From: Dehalococcoidia bacterium UBA2979
GTDB taxonomy: Bacteria > Chloroflexota > Dehalococcoidia > UBA2979
Reading direction: 5' to 3'
Length of the DNA: 21,188 nucleotides
Assembly: GCA_002348225.1 (NCBI GenBank)
Contig: DEAP01000004.1
Location: 1-21,188 of the forward strand
The translations under genes and the position numbers were made by a program. Positions 7,159 through 14,267 of this stretch are shown here, piece by piece. How positions within the stretch are numbered: the first letter of the stretch is position 1; every line of letters begins with the position of its first letter. The notes beneath the pieces were generated by a model. That model did not search any database and had not been told where the DNA came from. It was given only the letters and a program-made list of their open reading frames with translations.

Positions 7159-7635
7159 CTAATCTTTAAATTTTTCTGCAATCGCTTCTGCTACTTCTGC
7201 TGTCACAAAATCACTCACATCTCTTTTGAAACCTGCAAGCTCACGAATCCGAGTACTCGACACAAATAAGGTTTCTAAAGATGTCATCAGATAAATCGAC
7301 TCAACGTCTGGAGCCATATGCCTGTTCATCAGAGCCATGTCAAACTCGTAACCAAAGTCACCTGTTCGTAACCCTCGAACTATCGCGGTAGCTCCCACTT
7401 CACGAGCAGATTCTACAGTAAGTCCTTTGACCGGCTGAACCTCTACATTTTTTATTCCTTTTTCATCGAGAGCATTTGAAAAAAAAGACATCCGCTCGTC
7501 TAAAGAAAAAATAGTGCTCCGCGAGTAAGCAACGCCAATGACAACTGAATCGAATAGCTTCGAGGCACGAGCTGCAATATCAATATGTCCATACGTGACC
7601 GGATCAAATCTACCGGGATACAATGCTACTACCAT
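7159..7635 (-). CDS. coaD: phosphopantetheine adenylyltransferase
   Basis: A 158-residue enzyme of normal family length that transfers AMP from ATP to 4'-phosphopantetheine, the penultimate step of coenzyme A synthesis. The nucleotidyltransferase motif FDPVTYGH (TxGH) is at 10-17, after YPGR. The substrate-binding RGLRTGDFGYEFDMALMNR matches the family RGLR-x(n)-YEF-x-MALMN pattern, and the second ATP motif is SSTRIRE near 130. The usual YPGS is YPGR here. The start is supported by AAGGAG before the ATG at 7635. It lies 12 bases downstream of rsmD, a pairing common in bacteria, in an operon with the coiled-coil gene. Confidence 0.96.
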   Translation of the reverse strand: MVVALYPGRFDPVTYGHIDIAARASKLFDSVVIGVAYSRSTIFSLDERMSFFSNALDEKGIKNVEVQPVKGLTVESAREVGATAIVRGLRTGDFGYEFDMALMNRHMAPDVESIYLMTSLETLFVSSTRIRELAGFKRDVSDFVTAEVAEAIAEKFKD

Positions 7636-7647
7636 ATTTCATCTCCT

Positions 7648-8229
7648 TCAGTTTGCTTCATCACAATAAATCGCCACGGCTCCCCTACCTTGGCGTCTGG
7701 CCTTATATAACTTGAGATCGCATATCGTATTTGGCGGGGTGAGTCCGGATTCGTGTTCCAGAGCCAGCACCCCATTCGCTGCAATGCTGTCTTTCAATTT
7801 CTCAGAAATTAGAGAATCTATTCCAGTGGATTGATAAGGAGGATCTGCAAAAATCATTGTGAATTTCTTCATATCAGTCGGGACCCAATCTTCCACAGAC
7901 TGGCCCACTACCAAGCCTCGATTCGATTCGCCTACTCGCTCAAGATTCATTCGAATAGTTGCCGCTGAGCTTCTATCCTGTTCCACAAAGACAGCGAGGC
8001 CTTCTCCTCTCGATAATGCCTCAATACCAAGAGCACCAGACCCTGCATAAAGATCTAAAATATATGAATAATCTGCTTCCAGTGAATCGAGCATCCCGAA
8101 CAGTGATTCACGCAATCGCAAGGATGTAGGACGGACTCGAGCAGAAGGCGACACGAGTAATTGAATACCTTTTGCAGAACCCGCGATAATGCGAGGGTTA
8201 CGATGAATATTGACTTTGGCCTTCTTCAT
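7648..8229 (-). CDS. rsmD: 16S rRNA (guanine(966)-N(2))-methyltransferase RsmD
   Basis: A 193-residue class I SAM-dependent methyltransferase that methylates N2 of G966 in 16S rRNA during small-subunit assembly. The N-terminal RIIAGSAKG and RPTSLRLRESLF are characteristic of RsmD. The SAM-binding loop is DLYAGSGALGIEA (59-71) and the catalytic (N/D)PPY motif is DPPY at 129-132. I chose the ATG at 8229, with GAGG about 12 bases upstream. A TTG at 8247 overlapping the upstream stop would add six residues but has no ribosome-binding site. It lies directly downstream of the large surface-protein gene and 12 bases ahead of coaD, implying co-transcription. Confidence 0.95.
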   Translation of the reverse strand: MKKAKVNIHRNPRIIAGSAKGIQLLVSPSARVRPTSLRLRESLFGMLDSLEADYSYILDLYAGSGALGIEALSRGEGLAVFVEQDRSSAATIRMNLERVGESNRGLVVGQSVEDWVPTDMKKFTMIFADPPYQSTGIDSLISEKLKDSIAANGVLALEHESGLTPPNTICDLKLYKARRQGRGAVAIYCDEAN

Positions 8230-8243
8230 AGTCAGTAATATCC

Positions 8244-10337
8244 TCAATTCGGTGCGGGTCCAGGGGGGCCTGATGGCGGTGTAGCGGTAGGACTAGGCGT
8301 AGAAGTTGGTGTTGGTTCGGGAGTCGCATCGGGAGTTGCAGTCGCACTAGCCTCAGGCGTTGGCTCGGGAGTTGCAGTGGCATTAGCCTCAGGTGTTGGC
8401 GTGGGAGTAGCTTCCGGGGTAGGAACGCTAGTGGGTGTGGTAGTTGGTGTAGATCCAACTGAAGTTGGATTCAAGCCATTGATATCGCTTTCTTGCACTC
8501 GTAGCCATCGTTCATCCGTAACAAATGTTTCGCCATCCGACACCAATAACTTGATTGCATATACTCCTGGTTTATCAGGTGTGGTCCATATCACTGGATT
8601 ATTAGCACTGCCGGATGTCCAACATGCCGAAGACAAAGTCCCACCATTCACTATCCAACATGGCTTTAGATAAGGACCGAAAGGTTTCTCTGGTGAGTCC
8701 ACTACGTCTTCTTGCCACGCGAGGATTCTAGTCATCATAGGCTCTGAGATTTCACTCGAGTCTACTGCCTCTATCGCAAGTCCTCTCAAATCCCAAAAGG
8801 ATATAAAGTCCATTATGAAGTCCACCGTGAAACGATTATTTACAAAATATGTATTCGCCTTATGGCTCAAAGCCACCGAGTAGGCGTCTTCATCCCAATA
8901 TACTTCTGAATCATTTTCTGTCAGGTGAAGCGTTACTTTCTGCGATGTCAGTATTTCATCTCCACCATGCTGGATGGAAATACTTGCAATCTCTTCTAAC
9001 AGCCTGCTGGCTGCGGTGATCGTCGAGTGTTCTGGCTGCGCAGCAAGGTTGGCCATCAGTCTGACCTTGGAAAGATCACTACCCTCTTTCGCTAAGGATA
9101 ACAATGTTCTGTCTAGCAGTTCTAATGGCCCCAGTGCTGGTGGCGGATATCGCAACCACACCTCGTCCGAACTTTCTATCAATTCAAGCCATTCTGTTTC
9201 CAATCTCTGACGAGTTTCCATCGACAGCACGACAATAATTTGTTTTGCTAACATTTCGTTTCTCTGCCCTAAATCAGCTAAAAATGTCACAAGTGGTGGC
9301 TCCAGGTCAGATGGGAAAGCCTCCAAATCCAGAAGAATTCCTCCCCAATGCTGGGACTTAACGACTCTTGATATCTCGGTCAGATAAGACTCTCCTATAA
9401 CGGCGTCTGATAACAATCTGCGGAAATCACTCTCAGAACCAGTTAGCTGAAGCAGCTCTTGGTTGCCCACCTTTGCACCGTCTTGATCGAGATTACTCCG
9501 TATCACTAATTGCCCTGAGGACTCTGATAGTTCAATCATTACCTCTCCAACGACATGAGTACTAAGATGTTTCATCAAGGAATCTTCGTAAACTTTTGGC
9601 AACAAGCCGTAGAAGCCTAAGCTTTGTCCATTTACAGGACTCTCGACCACGATCAAATTATCAACTCTGGGTATCTCGACGTACGAACTTACCTTTCCAG
9701 GCTGGCCATAGTCATCACTAAGTGGTATTCGTCGCCAATACCCATCAGAAAAAGTAAAAAGTTTGAGCTGCTCGCCATCGATTACCTGATCGAAAATCGG
9801 TATCTCAACCTGAAAAAGGTTATCTGATTCGCATTGAAGATTATCGGCACATACCGCGTTCCATTTTTTTACGAAATCTGGATGCAGTGAATAATACTCA
9901 CTCCTCTGCATATAGCCTTTTGGGAACAGCCGGAAGTCGAATTGACCTGACGACGTCCATACTGGCTCATCGTGAGACTCCACCCTGTCTATTGCGAAAT
10001 AAACGACCAAGGCACATACGCCGAGGACCAGAACGAAAGCCGCAATTGGCCCCTTCGGAAATTTATCATGGCCATCTGTATCCCCTGACCCATTCTCTGT
10101 TCCCTCGAACGAATACTTGGATCCAAAACCAGAACTAGAGCCGCCTTTCTCAAAATCGAATCTACCCTGGGGCCAACCCTCAGAAGAAAAGAAAAAAGCC
10201 GGCCGGAAAGCCAATGTCTGCTGTATTCCAGGATAAAAATGAGACGGAGCTGGAGTAGTCTTTTCGGAAAAACTAAACTCCTCTGAAATATCGAAGAGTG
10301 TTCTACGAACCGACTGTGGGAACCCTGAGCGAGGAAT
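8244..10337 (-). CDS. membrane-anchored extracellular protein with GH18-like core, PKD-like domain and Thr/Pro stalk
   Basis: Numbering is from an in-frame TTG at 10214 (656 residues). One membrane helix (about 55-75) follows a cytoplasmic, Gly/Ser-rich N-terminus, so the rest should be outside the membrane. Residues about 180-500 resemble a degenerate GH18-type barrel: GGILLDLE at 291-298 matches the end of the DGxDxDxE signature, keeping D296 and E298 but lacking the two earlier aspartates. A PKD/Ig-like domain (about 515-573, GVYAIKLLVSDGE) follows. About 75 residues of Thr/Pro/Ala repeats end the protein without a second anchor. The TTG has no good ribosome-binding site. The frame is open upstream, and ATT at 10337 sits seven bases after a perfect AAGGAG, giving 697 residues. 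I chose this unusual start. It heads the rsmD-coaD operon. The function is unknown; hydrolase activity is unproven. Confidence 0.7.
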   Translation of the reverse strand: MPRSGFPQSVRRTLFDISEEFSFSEKTTPAPSHFYPGIQQTLAFRPAFFFSSEGWPQGRFDFEKGGSSSGFGSKYSFEGTENGSGDTDGHDKFPKGPIAAFVLVLGVCALVVYFAIDRVESHDEPVWTSSGQFDFRLFPKGYMQRSEYYSLHPDFVKKWNAVCADNLQCESDNLFQVEIPIFDQVIDGEQLKLFTFSDGYWRRIPLSDDYGQPGKVSSYVEIPRVDNLIVVESPVNGQSLGFYGLLPKVYEDSLMKHLSTHVVGEVMIELSESSGQLVIRSNLDQDGAKVGNQELLQLTGSESDFRRLLSDAVIGESYLTEISRVVKSQHWGGILLDLEAFPSDLEPPLVTFLADLGQRNEMLAKQIIVVLSMETRQRLETEWLELIESSDEVWLRYPPPALGPLELLDRTLLSLAKEGSDLSKVRLMANLAAQPEHSTITAASRLLEEIASISIQHGGDEILTSQKVTLHLTENDSEVYWDEDAYSVALSHKANTYFVNNRFTVDFIMDFISFWDLRGLAIEAVDSSEISEPMMTRILAWQEDVVDSPEKPFGPYLKPCWIVNGGTLSSACWTSGSANNPVIWTTPDKPGVYAIKLLVSDGETFVTDERWLRVQESDINGLNPTSVGSTPTTTPTSVPTPEATPTPTPEANATATPEPTPEASATATPDATPEPTPTSTPSPTATPPSGPPGPAPN
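8331..8402. repeat. 36-bp tandem repeat, two copies, in the Thr/Pro stalk
   Basis: Copy one (8331-8366) and copy two (8367-8402) both begin GGGAGTTGCAGT and differ at only a few positions. A diverged third unit begins at 8403 with GGGAGTAGC. Each copy encodes twelve residues of the Thr/Pro/Glu/Ala stalk. The length should be prone to slippage between strains. Confidence 0.8.
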
Positions 10338-10410
10338 GATCCTTCTCCTTGTAATACGGCCCCCACCACACGAGTAGTTTATCAGATGAGTCGGTTACCT
10401 TTCTACGTTT

Positions 10411-10438
10411 TTCACAACAATCAGTAATTGCATAAAAT
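10411..10438 (+). promoter_or_regulatory. candidate sigma-70-type promoter for the greA operon
   Basis: TTCACA (10411-10416) and TAAAAT (10433-10438) are separated by 16 bases, each close to the consensus hexamers. They lie in the divergent gap between the surface-protein gene and greA, and would give a leader of roughly 110 bases before the greA GTG. The rest of the gap to 10552 shows no RNA gene or riboswitch that I can recognise. Confidence 0.3.
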
Positions 10439-10552
10439 TGGTTCTTTAGACGACTACAGCCGTGGTAGAGTATTTGATCAAGAAGAACGGGATATGTGTA
10501 CTTGACTTTAGCTTTTCTAAATACATGACAGACGAAGAAGTGGGAGTGTAAA

Positions 10553-11026
10553 GTGTCTAATCAGGACGAAACAGTTCGCCTCACACCCCAAGGTAAGGCG
10601 CGCTTAGAGTCGCAACTACATGAGCTCAAAACAATAAGAAGGCCTGAAATTGCCTCATTGATTCATGATGCTCAAATCGGGGGACCAGATGCACTGGACG
10701 CCCAGTACGAAGACGCGAAAAACCAGCAAGCATATAACGAAAGTAAAATCAACGAGCTAGAACGCATTCTAGAAAACGTCGAGCTCATTAATGAGGTCTC
10801 CGGCTCAGCAAATGTCCAGCTCGGGTCGAGTGTCATTTTACGTGATAGCAAGGGAAAGCAGTATAAATATACGATTGTAGGAGCCGCAGAGGGCGACCCC
10901 AGCCAAGGAAGGCTCAGTGACAAAAGTCCTCTCGGCCAAGCTTTGATCGGAAGAAAACGGGGAGAAACTTTTTCTTTTGCCGCCCCCAGGGGTGAGATTA
11001 ATTTCAAAGTGACTAAGGTAGGTTGA
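10553..11026 (+). CDS. greA: GreA/GreB-family transcription factor with altered tip
   Basis: A 157-residue Gre factor that enters the secondary channel of RNA polymerase. The N-terminal antiparallel coiled coil (about 10-80) contains LTPQGKARLESQLHEL and RRPEI. The C-terminal FKBP-like domain contains SPLGQALIGRKRGE. The family's tip, GDLSENAEY (GDLKENAEY in Escherichia coli), reads GPDALDAQY here. Without gaps, the catalytic Asp41 and Glu44 of E. coli align with Pro45 and Leu48, while new aspartates occur at 46 and 49. Transcript-cleavage activity is therefore uncertain; it could be a GreA using shifted acids or a non-cleaving Gre homologue. The start is GTG with GGAG six bases upstream. It leads the lysS operon, seven bases before lysS. 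Confidence 0.88.
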   Translation: MSNQDETVRLTPQGKARLESQLHELKTIRRPEIASLIHDAQIGGPDALDAQYEDAKNQQAYNESKINELERILENVELINEVSGSANVQLGSSVILRDSKGKQYKYTIVGAAEGDPSQGRLSDKSPLGQALIGRKRGETFSFAAPRGEINFKVTKVG

Positions 11027-11032
11027 GGTCGA

Positions 11033-12589
11033 ATGACCAATTCAGAATCAACCGACGAGTCTACGGATTCGATAACGGATATTTCCAGTGACCGGCTCGT
11101 AGCTCCGAGGCTAGAACAACGAAAAAAGCTAGCCGATCTTGGTGATCCGTACCCTGCCAGAGTCCAAAACACTCAGCTCATCGCCGGAGCACGGGCTACA
11201 TTTGACGAATCCGAGAATGTTCCATCAGGGCCGAAACAACTCGAGACCATAGTCGCAGGTCGGTTGACTGGAATGCGTCGTGCAGGAGGGATGATTTTTT
11301 CTGATCTCCGAGACTATTCAGGTGAAATTCAGATTCAGTTCAAGTCCGACGAACTAGATGATTTCGAGCAGTTGAGTCTCGTTGCGGCTGGTGACTTTCT
11401 CGAAATATCAGGGGTATTGTTCCGAACAAAACGGGGAGAGGTGACCATTGGTTGTAACAGCTGGCGGGTAATTACAAAATCAATCAGACCATTCCCCAGC
11501 ACAAAATATCCTATCGTCGACGAGGATATCCGGTCCCGTCAGCGATATCTTGATCTCATGGCCAACAGCTCCGCACGTAACTTAGCGATTACAAGATCAC
11601 GAATCGTACGTTCAATAAGAAATTTTATGCATGATAGGGGCTTCATTGAAGTGGAGACATCAATGTTCCCTGATGTGCCGGGTGGAGCAAATGCTCGTCC
11701 CTTCAAAACTGTTTCAAATGCCTTGGATCGCGAACTATCATTGAGAATATCGCTAGAGCTGCCTCTAAAGAAGCTATTAGTAGGTGATTTGCCTCCAGTA
11801 TTTGAAATAGGCCGAGTGTTTAGGAACGAAAATGTGGACCGAGATCACTCGCCAGAATTCACCATGATGGAGTCATACGAACCGTACACGGACTACATGG
11901 GCGTTGCCGATATGGTGGAAGGGATGTTCCATCATATCGCTGGCGAGATGCCGGAAGTGGGCCAGGTAGATCTTCCTTCAATTACACATCCGGAAAGTGG
12001 AAAGATTCTTAGCGAGGAACGAACGATTAACTTAACTCCTCCATTTATTAAGAGTACCTACAGAGAACTAATGCTTTCATTTGCAGATGGGTTCGACGAC
12101 CGGAATTATCAAACTAACGAAGAAATCATAAAAAAGGCGCGCTCTATGGGGGTAACGACTGACAACTCGATGTCACGCGGCAAGTTACTGGATCGGATCT
12201 TTAGTGAGAAAGTTGAACCAAACCTCATACAACCCACATTTGTAATCGATTATCCGGTGGACAGTACCCCTCTCGCAAAGAAAAAAATAGACGACCATAG
12301 CTTAGTCGAGAGGTTCGAACTTTTTATTGACGGCCGTGAAATCGCGAATGCGTATAGTGAGCTGAATGATCCCGTGGATCAACGCAGTCGAATGATTCAA
12401 GAACAGGACGGAGGGATTGAAGACGATGAGATACCACCTATTGATGAAGATTTCTTAACCGCAATAGACCACGGAATGCCACCGGCGGGTGGTATCGGTT
12501 TAGGCATAGATCGCCTAATCATGCTTTACACGGGTTCGACTAATTTGAGAGAGGTTATTCTCTTCCCTACACTAAGGAATACTGACTAG
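11033..12589 (+). CDS. lysS: lysyl-tRNA synthetase, class II
   Basis: A 518-residue class IIb lysyl-tRNA synthetase. The N-terminal OB-fold anticodon-binding domain (about 60-160) contains GRLTGMRRAGGMIFSDLRD. Catalytic motif 1 lies near 202-225 (GFIEVETSMF...GGANARPF). Motif 2 is FRNENVDRDHSPEFTMMES near 263. Motif 3 is GIGLGIDRLIMLYTGS near 487-502, followed by the family ending REVILFPTLR. The ATG at 11033 is preceded by GAGGTCG and lies six bases after the greA stop. About 25 polar Ser/Asp-rich residues precede the conserved part. The greA-lysS order is frequent in bacteria and the two are probably co-transcribed. Confidence 0.97.
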   Translation: MTNSESTDESTDSITDISSDRLVAPRLEQRKKLADLGDPYPARVQNTQLIAGARATFDESENVPSGPKQLETIVAGRLTGMRRAGGMIFSDLRDYSGEIQIQFKSDELDDFEQLSLVAAGDFLEISGVLFRTKRGEVTIGCNSWRVITKSIRPFPSTKYPIVDEDIRSRQRYLDLMANSSARNLAITRSRIVRSIRNFMHDRGFIEVETSMFPDVPGGANARPFKTVSNALDRELSLRISLELPLKKLLVGDLPPVFEIGRVFRNENVDRDHSPEFTMMESYEPYTDYMGVADMVEGMFHHIAGEMPEVGQVDLPSITHPESGKILSEERTINLTPPFIKSTYRELMLSFADGFDDRNYQTNEEIIKKARSMGVTTDNSMSRGKLLDRIFSEKVEPNLIQPTFVIDYPVDSTPLAKKKIDDHSLVERFELFIDGREIANAYSELNDPVDQRSRMIQEQDGGIEDDEIPPIDEDFLTAIDHGMPPAGGIGLGIDRLIMLYTGSTNLREVILFPTLRNTD

Positions 12590-12613
12590 GCTCACGCCTC
12601 CGCACTCCTTTGG

Positions 12614-13069
12614 ATGCATTCGAATATGACAAAAACCAAGTTCGACCATATAACGGTTCAGAATGACATCCATATTCATGCATCTCCGAAATCTGCCCTA
12701 GCAACCCTTTCAAGTCCGCGAGAATATCCACTCTTTCTTCCGAGTCAAATAAGTGATTTTTTTCCATCAGGGGATGGGTTTAGCTGCAAGTTGAGTCTCC
12801 CGCTACTAACAGAAACTTTTTCCTTAACCCGCACGGCGAGTGATAATTTCCCCGTCCAATATACCGCCACGGATCAATCGCGGCTTAGGACTTTAAGTTG
12901 GGAACTGACGCCCGAATCAGAACGCGAAATACACGTGAGACTGGTGATTACTATAAAAAAACCTCGTGGAATACTAAAAACTATTCTCGAGCCCCTAGTA
13001 CTTCCAGTACATCTCACTCAGATGGCCCGCGATACCCTTTGGGGCCTAAAACAGCTCCTAGAGAATTGA
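12614..13069 (+). CDS. SRPBCC (START-like) superfamily protein
   Basis: A 151-residue protein whose pattern fits the SRPBCC/Coq10/polyketide-cyclase-like fold. An early strand (ITVQNDIHIHASPKSALATL) resembles the usual start where a membrane- or ligand-associated protein describes binding and a helix; alternating beta strands follow, and a long amphipathic C-terminal helix (PLVLPVHLTQMARDTLWGLKQLLE) closes the cavity. The fold binds hydrophobic ligands, but no specific function can be assigned. ATG codons at 12614 and 12626 are both possible; neither has a clear ribosome-binding site. It sits between lysS and a HAD hydrolase with only three bases to the next ATG, so it is probably translated as part of the operon. 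Confidence 0.7.
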   Translation: MHSNMTKTKFDHITVQNDIHIHASPKSALATLSSPREYPLFLPSQISDFFPSGDGFSCKLSLPLLTETFSLTRTASDNFPVQYTATDQSRLRTLSWELTPESEREIHVRLVITIKKPRGILKTILEPLVLPVHLTQMARDTLWGLKQLLEN

Positions 13070-13072
13070 CAG

Positions 13073-13762
13073 ATGGAAAATCAGACAGGCCAGCAAATTC
13101 CGCGATTCCGAGCCGTCATCTTTGATTTGGATGGAGTACTGGCGGAGACCGAGACAGTATCCTTTCAAATTCTTAAGAAATACATAGAGCCCTACTCACT
13201 TGACTGGGATGATTACGAGAAATTGATTGGAAAGGGAGGCAAGTCATTTGCTGCGTGGCTCAAAACTCATTTTGACTTTGAGGGTACAGTTGATGAAATT
13301 CAAACCAATGCAAATACATTTCGAGTAGAACAAATAGAACAAATGGATGTCCCGGAAATGCCAGGAGCCGCTGAACTTCTTGAGAGCTTAAAAGAAAGGC
13401 ATGTCAAGTTGGCGGTGGCCTCACAATCTGATATCCGATGGGTCCGATCAGTGCTTCAAACATCTGGTTTGCTCGAATATTTTGACTCAATAGTGACTTC
13501 TGATGAAGTAGATAAACCTAAACCTGCTCCTGACATTTACCTTAAAGCCGCAAATATACTCGAAACTCCAATATCTGATTGCCTCGCATTTGAAGATTCA
13601 TTGATAGGGATTGACTCTGCTATCAATGCTGGGATCTTTACAATTCAACTCAGACAAAGTACTCCTCCACCTCCATTTGCGGAGACGGCCAGTTTAGTTG
13701 TTGATTCGTTTCCAGAATTTATGCGACTGGCGAAACTTAAATCGAGTAATGAGATATGTTGA
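13073..13762 (+). CDS. HAD-superfamily hydrolase, beta-phosphoglucomutase-like
   Basis: A 229-residue HAD subfamily IA protein. Motif I is FDLDGVL with the nucleophile Asp18 and acid/base Asp20. A helical cap (about 28-90) follows. Motif II is the serine at 117 in VASQSD, motif III is the lysine in DKPKPAPDIY (147-156), and motif IV is FEDSLIGIDSA with Glu174/Asp175. All catalytic elements are present. The relatives are phosphatases and phosphosugar mutases such as beta-phosphoglucomutase and phosphoglycolate phosphatase; the substrate cannot be read from sequence. The ATG is three bases after the preceding stop, and the stop at 13760-13762 provides part of the ribosome-binding region of the Nudix gene. 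This indicates translational coupling. Confidence 0.9.
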   Translation: MENQTGQQIPRFRAVIFDLDGVLAETETVSFQILKKYIEPYSLDWDDYEKLIGKGGKSFAAWLKTHFDFEGTVDEIQTNANTFRVEQIEQMDVPEMPGAAELLESLKERHVKLAVASQSDIRWVRSVLQTSGLLEYFDSIVTSDEVDKPKPAPDIYLKAANILETPISDCLAFEDSLIGIDSAINAGIFTIQLRQSTPPPPFAETASLVVDSFPEFMRLAKLKSSNEIC

Positions 13763-13769
13763 GAGTTGC

Positions 13770-14267
13770 ATGATTAAACAACATTTTACGGTAACAGGCT
13801 TCATCGTCAGTAAAGAGAGAGTCGCACTACATTGGCACAAACACGTCGAAAAATGGTTGCCGCCTGGCGGCCATATTGAGACTAACGAAGATCCAGTAAC
13901 AGCTGTGCACCGTGAGATTCTAGAGGAGACAGGGTTACGGATCCGGTTGCTCGGACAACCTGCCTATCAATATGAGCATCCGCTCCAATTACCTGCACCC
14001 AAGGCGATGGCGATTTACGATATGGTCAATGGTGATGGGTCGTTAAGTGAAGTACATCAACATATAGATTTCATTTATTTTTCGACTCCAGACCCTGATG
14101 AGGATGCTGAACCCAAATATGAAGGTTGGATCTGGGCAGACGAACAGATGATTAAGACAGGTCATATCAATGCCTTTGGACGCGACGAACCGATTGCGTC
14201 TGATGTAAGCGAATTAAGCCTCAGTGCTATCGCGACATACAGGAAGTTAAAAGGGATTAACCAATGA
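13770..14267 (+). CDS. Nudix hydrolase
   Basis: A 165-residue Nudix hydrolase with a complete signature at about 34-56: G-x5-E-x7-REILEETGL, exactly matching the G-x5-E-x7-REUXEEXGU consensus. It should cleave a nucleoside diphosphate linked to another group with Mg2+; the substrate is unknown. After the box come the usual beta strands and an acidic segment (PDPDEDAEPK). I chose the ATG at 13770, seven bases after the HAD stop, with GAGAG just upstream. In-frame ATGs at 13749 and 13698 would overlap the HAD gene and add non-family sequence. Its stop TGA overlaps the serS ATG in the form ATGA, so Nudix and serS are translationally coupled. Confidence 0.9.
   Translation: MIKQHFTVTGFIVSKERVALHWHKHVEKWLPPGGHIETNEDPVTAVHREILEETGLRIRLLGQPAYQYEHPLQLPAPKAMAIYDMVNGDGSLSEVHQHIDFIYFSTPDPDEDAEPKYEGWIWADEQMIKTGHINAFGRDEPIASDVSELSLSAIATYRKLKGINQ

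Noticed and set aside
8198..8458. His/Leu/Gln-rich minus-strand reading frame over the stalk region
   Set aside because: It is the other-frame shadow of the repetitive Thr/Pro stalk and the rsmD start, with no ribosome-binding site.
9989..10369. Separate minus-strand gene from a start at 10369
   Set aside because: It runs in another frame over the N-terminus of the surface protein. The AAGGAG at 10345-10350 lies inside it, after its start, and points to the ATT-started frame instead.
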